Positions 1 to 5,719 of a DNA stretch of 8,683 bases are shown here, piece by piece. How positions within the stretch are numbered: position 1 is the stretch's first letter; every line of letters begins with the position of its first letter. Both the position numbers and the translations under genes were made by a program. Location: positions 1-8,683 of the forward strand of contig JAJZPJ010000109.1 in assembly GCA_021811225.1 (NCBI GenBank), read 5' to 3'. The stretch comes from Pseudomonadota bacterium. GTDB lineage: Bacteria; Pseudomonadota; Gammaproteobacteria; Burkholderiales; Rhodocyclaceae. Under the pieces are notes generated by a model, which was given only the letters and a program-made list of their open reading frames with translations, was not told the origin of the DNA and did no database searches.

Positions 1-259
1 GGTAGCGGTCCATGCGCCGCATCTGGTAGTAAGGCCCCTCGTCGATATCGAGGCCCAGCCAGTTCATGCCGTCCAAGATCGCCTGCACCGCCTCGGGCGT
101 GGAGCGGGCGACATCGGTATCCTCGATGCGCAGGATGAAGCGGCCGCCGTGCCGGCGCGCGTAGGCCCAGGCGAACAGCGCGGTGCGGGCGCCGCCGATG
201 TGCAGGAAACCGGTCGGGCTGGGAGCGAAGCGGGTGCGGATCATGGCGGCGCGATTCAT
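1..259 (-). CDS. gltX: Glutamyl-tRNA synthetase, N-terminal part (cut by window edge)
   Basis: Class I aminoacyl-tRNA synthetase that charges tRNA-Glu with glutamate in the cytoplasm. Only about 86 N-terminal residues are inside the window; the gene continues past position 1. The translation shows the family's opening motif TRFAPSPTGFLHIGGARTAL, containing the HIGH-class ATP-binding signature (here HIGG). It is followed by RRHGGRFILRIEDTD, the conserved RIEDTD segment of the active site, and then STPEAVQAILDGMNWLGLDIDEGPYYQM, all typical of GltX. Two in-frame ATGs are possible, at 259 and 244. The shorter form (MIRTRFAPS) matches the usual family N-terminus better, but neither has a clear Shine-Dalgarno sequence. 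The gene is divergent from the response regulator that starts at 504. The identification is firm; the exact start is not. Confidence 0.95.
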   Translation of the reverse strand, partial: MNRAAMIRTRFAPSPTGFLHIGGARTALFAWAYARRHGGRFILRIEDTDVARSTPEAVQAILDGMNWLGLDIDEGPYYQMRRMDRY

Positions 260-291
260 GGCGGCGGTTCGAGGCAGGATTAAGCGCGTGA

Positions 292-300
292 ATTTTAACA
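292..300 (-). promoter_or_regulatory. Candidate extended -10 promoter for gltX
   Basis: Read on the minus strand, these bases are TGTTAAAAT. This is a TGn extended -10 element followed by TAAAAT, which matches TATAAT at five of six positions. It would start transcription near 285, giving a leader of about 25-40 bases before the two candidate gltX starts. I see no good -35 element, which is tolerable for an extended -10 promoter. The assignment is by eye only. Confidence 0.4.
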
Positions 301-355
301 TCGCGGACAGCCTCACGATGCCGGTCGGCATTCGCCGCAGAAACATTTTTTATGG

Positions 356-377
356 ACTTTTCCCGAAACTTTTTCCC
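356..377 (+). repeat. Helically phased direct repeat ACTTTTCCC / ACTTTTTCCC
   Basis: ACTTTTCCC at 356-364 recurs as ACTTTTTCCC at 368-377, with starts 12 bases apart, which is close to one helical turn. It lies in the most AT-rich stretch of the gltX/response-regulator divergent region, about 130 bases upstream of the regulator start. It could be a tandem protein-binding site or chance similarity between T-rich tracts. The rest of 260-503 shows no convincing ORF or RNA gene, and I could not fix a -35/-10 pair for the regulator. Confidence 0.35.
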
Positions 378-486
378 TGATGACAGCCGGATTTGTTATC
401 CTGAAAACATATTCAAACGTCACGATCGATCGCGTCTCACCGGCATCGGGAAACCATCAGGAAACGAGCGCGCGGTCTTTCCCAGA

Positions 487-494
487 AAAGAGGA
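487..494 (+). promoter_or_regulatory. Ribosome binding site of the response regulator
   Basis: AAAGAGGA lies nine bases before the ATG at 504 and is a good Shine-Dalgarno match. It supports 504 as the start and argues against the longer overlapping reading frame that opens at 380, which is in another frame. Confidence 0.7.
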
Positions 495-503
495 TTCTCC
501 CGC

Positions 504-1160
504 ATGAGGAACATCAGGATCATGCTCGCCGACGATCACCGGATCATGCGCGAAGCGCTGCGCTCGGTGCTGGAGCAGGAGCCGGACCTCGACGTGGTGG
601 CCGAAGCGCAGGATGGCATCGAAGCGCTCAGACTGGCCGACGAGAACGCGCTCGACCTCGTCGTCATGGACGTCGGCATGCCCGGTCTGGACGGTATCGA
701 GGTGACGCGCCGCTTGTGCCAGGCGCATCCGGCGGTCAAGGTGGTGGGACTATCCACCTACTCGAACCGGCGCATCGCGCAGCAGATGATCGAAGCCGGC
801 GCCTGCGGCTACGTGGTCAAGTCCGCCGGCGGCGACGAAGTGCTGCGCGCCGTGCGCGCCGCGGTCCGCGACGAAGTCTATCTCAGCCCGGAAATCGCCG
901 GAACCGAAGCCGGCCGGACGCGCGGCACGGAGCAGCGATATCAATGCAAGCGTGCGGGCGAGCGGCGGCTCGGGCAACGCGAGCGCGAAGTGCTGCAGCT
1001 CCTGTCGGATGGCAAGACGACCGCCGAAATCGCCTCCCGCCTCAATATCTCGGCCGCCACGGTCGAGGCGCATCAGCGCAACATCATGCGCAAGCTGGAC
1101 GTGCACAGCGCCGCGCAACTGACCACCTACGCCCTCCTGAACGGGCTGGCGGCGCCCTGA
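504..1160 (+). CDS. Orphan NarL/FixJ-family response regulator (REC + LuxR-type HTH)
   Basis: A 218-residue DNA-binding response regulator of the usual NarL/FixJ length. The receiver domain (about residues 3-120) has the acidic pair D10-D11 in LADDHRIMREAL, the phosphoacceptor D56 in LVVMDVGMPGLDG, the switch residue S84 in VVGLSTYS, and the conserved K106 in GYVVKSAG. A linker of about 30 residues follows. The LuxR-type helix-turn-helix spans about 156-215 (LGQREREVLQLLSDGKTTAEIASRL, then ATVEAHQRNIMRKL). Phosphorylation by a histidine kinase would be expected to promote dimerisation and DNA binding. No sensor kinase is encoded in the window, so its signal and targets are unknown. The start is set by a strong ribosome binding site. 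The gene converges on the reductase, leaving 17 bases between the stops and no visible hairpin terminator. Confidence 0.93.
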   Translation: MRNIRIMLADDHRIMREALRSVLEQEPDLDVVAEAQDGIEALRLADENALDLVVMDVGMPGLDGIEVTRRLCQAHPAVKVVGLSTYSNRRIAQQMIEAGACGYVVKSAGGDEVLRAVRAAVRDEVYLSPEIAGTEAGRTRGTEQRYQCKRAGERRLGQREREVLQLLSDGKTTAEIASRLNISAATVEAHQRNIMRKLDVHSAAQLTTYALLNGLAAP

Positions 1161-1177
1161 CGCGGCTGCCCCGGCGG

Positions 1178-2134
1178 CTACAGATCCAGCACCAGCAGCG
1201 GGCTCTTCGCCCGCGAGACGCAGGGCATGATCTGCTTGCCGGCGCGCTTCTCTTCGTCGGACAGGAAGGAATCCCGATGATCGGGCGTGCCGTCCACGAC
1301 GCCGGTCAGGCAGGTGCCGCAGATCCCCTGCTCGCAGGCGGTGGCAATGTCCACTCCCTGTTCCGCGAGCGCCTGGACGATGCTCTTGTCCTCCGGCACG
1401 TCGTAGCTCGCGCCCGAGCGCGCCAGTTTGACCCGGAAGGCTCGCCTAGGAGCGTCTTCGAGCCCCGGATCGGCCGAAAAATATTCGAGATGCACCGCCT
1501 CGGACGGCCAGCTCAGTGCCGCCGCGGTGGCGACCACCAGGTCCATGAAGGGGCGCGGCCCGCAGAGATAGAGCTGGGCGCCTTCCGCCCGGCGGCAGAG
1601 CAATGCCTGCAGATGCGCGCGCAGCGCCTCCGCGTCGAGCCCGTAATGAAAGCTCGCCTGCCCCCTGAATTCCGCCCCGGCGAGCAGTTCGCGAAATGCC
1701 GTGTGCTCGCGCGAACGGGTGAACACCTGCAGCTCGAACGGCAGTCCCCGCGCGAGCAGATGGCGCGTCATCGACAGCAGCGGCGTGATGCCGATGCCCG
1801 CCGCCAGGAACAGCTTCGGGCCCGGCGCCGGATCGAGCGGAAAATGGTTGCGCGGCGCGCTGATCTCGAGCCGGTCGCCCGCCTGGAGCTCGTGCATGGC
1901 GCGCGAGCCGCCGCGCGATTGCGGCTCCCGTTTGACGGCGATCAGATAGCGGTCGCTGTCCTGCGGACCGTTGCACAGCGAATATTGCCGGACCAGCCCC
2001 GCGACATGGACGTCGATATGGGCGCCCGGCGAAAATTCCGGCAGCGCTGCGCCGTCCGCCGAAACCAGTTCGAAGACGGCGATCTCGTCCGTCTCGCGCT
2101 GTTTGCTGCTTATCCTCACCGCAATAGTAGTCAT
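1178..2134 (-). CDS. PDR/VanB-family oxidoreductase (FMN, NAD, C-terminal 2Fe-2S)
   Basis: A 318-residue single-component electron-transfer reductase like phthalate dioxygenase reductase and vanillate demethylase reductase. Such proteins take electrons from NAD(P)H through FMN to a 2Fe-2S centre and on to a Rieske-type oxygenase. Visible in order are: the flavin-binding RQYSLCN (49-55) and GGSRAMHE (75-82); the nucleotide-binding AAGIGITPLL (111-120); CGPRPFM (191-197); and a plant-type ferredoxin domain with C267, C272, C275 and C305 spaced C-x4-C-x2-C-x29-C. The start at 2134 gives MTTIAVRI and the normal family length. Earlier in-frame ATGs at 2188 and 2287 add sequence unlike the family, and the one at 2188 overlaps the likely -10 box. 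No oxygenase gene is visible, so the partner and substrate are unknown. It is divergent from the kinase gene. Confidence 0.9.
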   Translation of the reverse strand: MTTIAVRISSKQRETDEIAVFELVSADGAALPEFSPGAHIDVHVAGLVRQYSLCNGPQDSDRYLIAVKREPQSRGGSRAMHELQAGDRLEISAPRNHFPLDPAPGPKLFLAAGIGITPLLSMTRHLLARGLPFELQVFTRSREHTAFRELLAGAEFRGQASFHYGLDAEALRAHLQALLCRRAEGAQLYLCGPRPFMDLVVATAAALSWPSEAVHLEYFSADPGLEDAPRRAFRVKLARSGASYDVPEDKSIVQALAEQGVDIATACEQGICGTCLTGVVDGTPDHRDSFLSDEEKRAGKQIMPCVSRAKSPLLVLDL

Positions 2135-2186
2135 CGCCGCCGCTCGCTCATCGACATGGTATTCCGCCGTCTTGAAAAGGCCGGGC

Positions 2187-2192
2187 ATTATA
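2187..2192 (-). promoter_or_regulatory. Perfect TATAAT -10 box for the reductase gene
   Basis: On the minus strand this is TATAAT, flanked symmetrically by GGGC and GCCC (2183-2186 and 2193-2196). Transcription would begin near 2180, giving a leader of about 46 bases to the ATG at 2134. No good -35 is visible in the GC-rich bases upstream, so an activator may be needed. Its position also argues against translation starting at 2188. Confidence 0.5.
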
Positions 2193-2228
2193 GCCCAGCC
2201 CGCCCGGGCTTCCGGCCCGCCTTCGCCG

Positions 2229-2234
2229 TACAAT
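2229..2234 (+). promoter_or_regulatory. Candidate -10 box giving a leaderless srkA transcript
   Basis: TACAAT matches TATAAT at five of six positions and ends six bases before the ATG at 2241. The usual -10 to start-site distance would put the first transcribed base on or next to the A of the start codon. No Shine-Dalgarno sequence precedes this ATG, which fits a leaderless message. The -35 region is weak, so this remains a proposal. Confidence 0.4.
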
Positions 2235-2240
2235 GCCGTC

Positions 2241-3236
2241 ATGGATAGCGACCAGCCGTTTTCGAGCCTGACCCCCGATGGCGTCATGGATGCCGTAGAC
2301 AGCGTCGGCCTCGCGCCCGATGGCCGCCTGCTCGCCTTGAACAGCTTCGAAAATCGCGTCTACCAGATCGGCATGGAAGAAGGCCCGCCGCTGGTGGCCA
2401 AGTTCTACCGCCCCGACCGCTGGAGCGACGCCGCCATTCTCGAAGAACACGCCTTCGTCGCCGACTTGGCCGACCGCGAGATCCCCGTCGTGCCGCCGCT
2501 GTCGCTCGCCGGCGGCACGCTGCACCGCTTCGCCGGCTTCCGCTTCGCGCTCTTCGAAAAGCACGGCGGCCGCGCCCCGGAACTCGACGCGCCCGACACC
2601 CTGGAGTGGCTGGGCCGCTTCATCGGCCGCATCCACGCGGTCGGCGCGGTTTCCTCCTACCAGCACCGCCCCCGCCTGGATATCGAAAGCTTCGGCAGCG
2701 AGCCGCGCGACTACCTGTTGTCGCACGACTTCATTCCCGCGGACATCCGGACGGTCTGGCACAGCGTCGCAGACCAGGCGCTGACGGGCGTGCGCCGCTC
2801 ATTCGCGGACGCGGGCAAAACGCGGGGGCTGCGTCTGCACGGCGACTGCCACGTCGGCAACGTACTATGGACCGACGGCGGCGCGACGCGCGGCCCCCAC
2901 TTCGTCGACTTCGACGACAGCCGCATGGGACCGGCCGTCCAGGATCTGTGGCTGCTGCTCTCGGGCGAGCGGACGGAAATGACGCGGCAACTGAAGCTGT
3001 TGCTGAGCGGCTATCGGCGCTTTTGCGATTTCGACCCGCGGGAGCTGCGCCTCATCGAAGCGCTGCGCACGCTGCGCCTGATCCACTACAGCGCCTGGAT
3101 CGCACGGCGCTGGCAAGATCCGGCCTTCCCGCCGGCCTTTCCCTGGTTCAACACGCAGCGCTACTGGCAGGACCGTATCCTGGAATTGCGCGAGCAGGTG
3201 GCGCTGATGGACGAGCCGCCGCTCGAACTCGACTGA
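2241..3236 (+). CDS. srkA: Stress response serine/threonine protein kinase, SrkA/YihE type
   Basis: A 331-residue cytoplasmic kinase with the aminoglycoside phosphotransferase/choline kinase-like fold, close to the 328 residues of E. coli SrkA. That protein phosphorylates Ser/Thr and protects stressed cells. Visible features are NSFENRVYQ (34-42) and VAKFYRPDRW (52-61), with K54 as the likely ATP-contacting lysine; the catalytic loop LHGDCHVGNVLW (199-210), with D202 and N207; and the metal-binding VDFDDS (222-227), with D223 or D225. The late segment LRLIHYSAWIARRWQDPAFP is also typical of the family. The ATG at 2241 fits the family N-terminus (FSSLTPDGVMDAVDSVGL). The frame is open further upstream, but that stretch is antisense to the reductase and is rejected. 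No ribosome binding site is visible. HU follows 102 bases downstream with its own promoter. Confidence 0.93.
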   Translation: MDSDQPFSSLTPDGVMDAVDSVGLAPDGRLLALNSFENRVYQIGMEEGPPLVAKFYRPDRWSDAAILEEHAFVADLADREIPVVPPLSLAGGTLHRFAGFRFALFEKHGGRAPELDAPDTLEWLGRFIGRIHAVGAVSSYQHRPRLDIESFGSEPRDYLLSHDFIPADIRTVWHSVADQALTGVRRSFADAGKTRGLRLHGDCHVGNVLWTDGGATRGPHFVDFDDSRMGPAVQDLWLLLSGERTEMTRQLKLLLSGYRRFCDFDPRELRLIEALRTLRLIHYSAWIARRWQDPAFPPAFPWFNTQRYWQDRILELREQVALMDEPPLELD

Positions 3237-3266
3237 TATGACCCTGGCCTGGAGATTCGCGCGGGC

Positions 3267-3297
3267 TTGCCCTCTTGGCCCCGTTTGGCGCTAGAAT
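3267..3297 (+). promoter_or_regulatory. Candidate promoter of the HU gene
   Basis: TAGAAT at 3292-3297 matches TATAAT at five of six positions. TTGCCC at 3267-3272 is a possible -35, with a spacer of 19 bases that is slightly long. The transcript would start near 3304 and carry a leader of about 35 bases to the ATG at 3339. The 3237-3338 gap shows no terminator for the preceding kinase gene, so read-through from srkA is also possible. Confidence 0.4.
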
Positions 3298-3324
3298 GGC
3301 CGCGGCCAGATGGTCTATTTCATG

Positions 3325-3330
3325 AAAGGA
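3325..3330 (+). promoter_or_regulatory. Ribosome binding site fixing the HU start
   Basis: AAAGGA lies eight bases before the ATG at 3339, with a second purine-rich GAGG at 3332-3335. This supports 3339 over the upstream in-frame ATGs at 3267 and 3330, which would add sequence foreign to HU proteins. Confidence 0.7.
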
Positions 3331-3338
3331 TGAGGCGC

Positions 3339-3629
3339 ATGAACAAAGCAGAACTGATCGATATCGCCGCGAAAGAAGCGGACATTAGCAAGGCCTCCGC
3401 GGGCAAGACGCTCGATGCCATCGTCGCTGCGGTGGTCAAGGCGGTTGCCAAAGGCGATACCGTGACCCTGATCGGTTTCGGCACCTTCAAGTCGAGCAAG
3501 CGCGCGGCGCGCACCGGCAAGAACCCGAGGACGGGCGAAGCGCTCAAGATCGCCGCCACCACGGTGCCAAAATTCAGCGCCGGCGCCGGTTTCAAGGCCG
3601 CCGTCGCGGGCAAGAAGGCCAAGAAGTAA
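3339..3629 (+). CDS. hupB: HU-family DNA-binding (nucleoid) protein
   Basis: A 96-residue histone-like protein, a few residues longer than the usual 90 because of a lysine-rich tail (AGKKAKK). HU binds DNA non-specifically as a dimer, bends it and compacts the nucleoid. The N-terminal MNKAELIDIAAKEADISKASAGKTLDAIV forms the helical dimerisation part. GFGTFKSSKRAARTGKNPRTGEAL is the family signature and carries the DNA-binding beta arm, including the proline (in KNPRTG) that intercalates into DNA in HU and IHF structures. IPKF-like TVPKFSAGAGFKAAV closes the fold. It is more HU-like than IHF-like. The start is set by its ribosome binding site, and a strong terminator follows the stop. I use the hupB symbol for general HU-beta similarity; hupA or another paralogue name is possible. 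Confidence 0.93.
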   Translation: MNKAELIDIAAKEADISKASAGKTLDAIVAAVVKAVAKGDTVTLIGFGTFKSSKRAARTGKNPRTGEALKIAATTVPKFSAGAGFKAAVAGKKAKK

Positions 3630-3652
3630 GCTGCGTAAAGCCCCTGCAAAAG

Positions 3653-3675
3653 CCCGCCGCCCGGCGGGTTTTTTT
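3653..3675 (+). terminator. Rho-independent terminator after HU, possibly bidirectional
   Basis: CCCGCC (3653-3658), a GCCC loop and GGCGGG (3663-3668) form a perfect six-pair GC stem followed by seven T bases (3669-3675). An AAAA tract just before the stem (3648-3651) would give a short U run on the other strand. The same hairpin may therefore also end the MSHA transcript arriving from the right, whose last stop is at 3715. Confidence 0.85.
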
Positions 3676-3714
3676 GTCTGCAAAGCGCTGCGGTAGCCGT
3701 CGGGCAATGTCGGG

Positions 3715-4863
3715 TCAGTGCAGCTTCTTGTCGACGAAGGCCTTCATCTCCGGCGTCAGTCCCTCCGATGCCTCGGCGTGCCGGTAGGCGTCTTGGGCCT
3801 CGGCGGCACGGCCATCGGCCTCCAGCGCCAGGCCCAGTCCGAGCCACCAGCGTCCCGCGCGCGGCTTCAGGTGCAACGCCGCCTGGTAATAGCCGGCCGC
3901 CTCGTGCGGCTTGTGCAGACGCTCGAGCAGCACCCCGGCAAAGCCCAGATAATCGGCATCGTTCCGGGCGTCGGCCATGTGCCGCTGCAGCGTGCCCCAG
4001 GCAGCCGTCAGATCGCCGCGCTCGACCTCGATGCGGGCCAGCGCCATGGCCCAGGCCGTCTGCCCCGGCATGAGCTGCAGCCCCTCTCTCAGCAGCGCTT
4101 CCGCATCGTCCCATTGCTTCTGTCCGGCGAGCATGGCGATCAGGGTCTGCCGCGCCGCGAGGTGCCGGGGATCGGCCTGCAAGGCGAGCCTGAACTGCGC
4201 CGCCGCCTCCGCCATGCGCCCCTGCTTGTAGGCGGCGACGCCCTTGAGATAATCGGCCGCGGCGCGGCCCTCCGGCGATTGGGTCTTGTCGATCAGCACG
4301 TGGGCGTCGGCCTGCTCGGGTTTTTTCGCCGTCGGCAAGGGTCTCGGTTTCCTCTTGGCCGGTACGGCAGGCGGCGAGTGGATAGCGGCTTCGGCCTTCG
4401 TCGTCGCCGGATGACTCGATGCAGGCGGCTCCTCGGGCGGGGGCAGCGTCTCGGAGATGGACGGCAGCGGCAACACGGTGTCCGTTGAAGCGGGCTGCTG
4501 GCTCGCCGGCGCCGGCGCGGGAGTTGCGGCGACGGGGGCAGGCGCCGCTGCCGGCGCGGTCGCAGGATGCGCCGCTGGCGCAATCGCCGGGGCGGCCGGC
4601 GGCGGCTTCGGGCGCGCCGGCACCGCGGGCCCGGGCGCGGCCGTCGGCGCTAGCAGCGGACGGAGAAGCGGCAGCCAATAGGCGGAAGTCAGGAAAGCGG
4701 CACAGCCGAGCACGACCAAGGCCAGCAGCAGCCAGATACGACGGCCGATCCTGGGTGGCTGCTTGGGTTCAGGCAACGCCCGCACTTCGGTGGGCAGCGC
4801 CACCTGGCCGCTGACCGCATGGCGGCTGTCCAGGTCGCGCAACATCTTGTTGATCAGGCTCAT
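3715..4863 (-). CDS. mshN: MSHA biogenesis protein MshN (TM + Pro/Ala linker + TPR)
   Basis: A 382-residue inner-membrane protein of the mannose-sensitive haemagglutinin pilus assembly machine. The start MSLINKMLRDLDSR is the characteristic MshN opening. A single membrane segment follows at about 42-63 (IWLLLALVVLGCAAFLTSAY). Residues of about 72-185 are a low-complexity linker very rich in proline and alanine, long enough to reach into the periplasm. Residues of about 200-370 are tetratricopeptide-like repeats, for example AADYLKGVAAYKQGRMAEAAAQFRLALQADP and DDAEALLREGLQLMPGQ, a likely protein-docking surface. The start lies only four bases past the mshM stop and has no good ribosome binding site, so translational coupling is likely. 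It is the last gene of the block; normally mshE would come next in Vibrio or Shewanella. Confidence 0.9.
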   Translation of the reverse strand: MSLINKMLRDLDSRHAVSGQVALPTEVRALPEPKQPPRIGRRIWLLLALVVLGCAAFLTSAYWLPLLRPLLAPTAAPGPAVPARPKPPPAAPAIAPAAHPATAPAAAPAPVAATPAPAPASQQPASTDTVLPLPSISETLPPPEEPPASSHPATTKAEAAIHSPPAVPAKRKPRPLPTAKKPEQADAHVLIDKTQSPEGRAAADYLKGVAAYKQGRMAEAAAQFRLALQADPRHLAARQTLIAMLAGQKQWDDAEALLREGLQLMPGQTAWAMALARIEVERGDLTAAWGTLQRHMADARNDADYLGFAGVLLERLHKPHEAAGYYQAALHLKPRAGRWWLGLGLALEADGRAAEAQDAYRHAEASEGLTPEMKAFVDKKLH

Positions 4864-4867
4864 CGCG

Positions 4868-5704
4868 TCAGAAGAACCAGCGCCGGCGACTCATATCGAC
4901 TCCTTCGGTATCGCGCGCCGCAGCGCCGACATGGCGCGCCGACACCGTGGCATAGCCCTCCCCGTAGGCGGCGAGCAACGACTTGTGCGCGAGAATATTC
5001 ACCAGGCGCGGAATGCCCCCGGAATAGCGATACAGGCGACCCACGGCAGGTCGGGAAAACAGCGCGTTGCCGCGATAACCGGCGACCTGCAGGCGATGAG
5101 TCAGGTAATGGCCCAGCTCGTCGCGGCGCAGTCCCTTCATGTCGTAACTGAAGGCGATGCGCTGCTGCAACTGGCGCACCGAAGGATCCGCCAGTTTCTG
5201 GTTCAGCTCGGGCTGGCCGAACAGCACCACGTGCATCAGCTTGCGTTTCTCGGTCTCCAGGTTGGACATCAGGCGCAGCGCCTCCAGGCTCTCCAGTGAC
5301 GCCGTCTGCGCCTCATCGACGCAGAGCACCGCGGTCTTGCCCTCGCCGGCGAGTTCGAGCAGGCGCTGGTTGATCTGCTTGGTCAACTGGAATTGCTGTT
5401 CGTCCGGGTCGAGCTTCAGGCCCAGCTCGTCGGCCACCGCCTGCAGCAGGGCCAGCGGCGCCAGCGAAGGATTGGGCAGATAGGCGGTATGGTAATCCTC
5501 GCCCAGGGTCGCCAGGAATCGCCGGCAGAGCATGGTCTTGCCGGTGCCCACCTGGCCGGTGATCTTGATGAAGCCCTCGCCGCTGCCCAGCGCCACCACC
5601 AGCGTGTTGAGCGCCTCCTGATGGGCGGTGGCGGCGAACGCATAGCTGGTATCGGGAGTGATGCCGAAGGGCCGTTCGGTGAAACCGAAATGAGCGAGGT
5701 ACAA
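4868..5704 (-). CDS. mshM: MSHA biogenesis ATPase MshM (ExeA/GspA-like AAA), TTG start
   Basis: A 278-residue AAA ATPase related to ExeA/GspA. Such proteins use ATP to help insert or assemble the secretin in the envelope. The N-terminus (M)YLAHFGFTERPFGITPDTSYAF is the classic ExeA/MshM opening. It begins at a TTG codon at 5704, nine bases after AAAGGG; the only in-frame ATG further up, at 5827, would add 41 residues lying over mshL. Visible motifs are Walker A GQVGTGKT (50-57), Walker B VLCVDEAQ (126-133), FGQPEL (162-167, sensor-like), LQQRI (179-183) and GGIPRLVNIL (229-238, sensor 2-like). It ends at about residue 278 with no obvious peptidoglycan-binding domain, unlike full-length ExeA. 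It starts 13 bases after the mshL stop and ends 4 bases before mshN. Confidence 0.92.
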   Translation of the reverse strand: MYLAHFGFTERPFGITPDTSYAFAATAHQEALNTLVVALGSGEGFIKITGQVGTGKTMLCRRFLATLGEDYHTAYLPNPSLAPLALLQAVADELGLKLDPDEQQFQLTKQINQRLLELAGEGKTAVLCVDEAQTASLESLEALRLMSNLETEKRKLMHVVLFGQPELNQKLADPSVRQLQQRIAFSYDMKGLRRDELGHYLTHRLQVAGYRGNALFSRPAVGRLYRYSGGIPRLVNILAHKSLLAAYGEGYATVSARHVGAAARDTEGVDMSRRRWFF

Positions 5705-5713
5705 GTGCGCGAT

Positions 5714-5719
5714 CCCTTT
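5714..5719 (-). promoter_or_regulatory. Ribosome binding site that decides the mshM TTG start
   Basis: On the minus strand AAAGGG overlaps the TAA stop of mshL (5720-5718) and sits nine bases before the TTG at 5704. Together with the ExeA-type N-terminus it makes TTG the best start. The overlap of stop codon and ribosome binding site suggests re-initiation by ribosomes finishing mshL. Confidence 0.75.

Noticed and set aside
389..401. GGAT-TTGTT-ATCC inverted repeat upstream of the response regulator
   Set aside because: The arms are only four bases long and are expected by chance. I could not pair it with a promoter.
380..402. ATGACA (380-385) and TATCCT (397-402) as a promoter for the response regulator
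   Set aside because: The spacer is only 11 bases, too short for a sigma70-type promoter.
1971..2240. N-terminal extension of the kinase frame
   Set aside because: The extra 90 codons are mostly antisense to the reductase and lack SrkA similarity. The ATG at 2241 gives the normal family length.
380..2248. A 622-codon open frame on the plus strand
   Set aside because: It runs out of frame through the response regulator and then antisense through the reductase. Its protein is Arg/Ala-rich with no family motifs, as expected from GC-rich shadow frames.
2135..2287. N-terminal extension of the reductase
   Set aside because: It overlaps the kinase start and the TATAAT box, and family members begin near MTTIAVRI.
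3320..4678. A 452-codon open frame on the minus strand
   Set aside because: It is an out-of-frame shadow of mshN that continues antisense through HU and across a strong terminator. No domain is recognisable.
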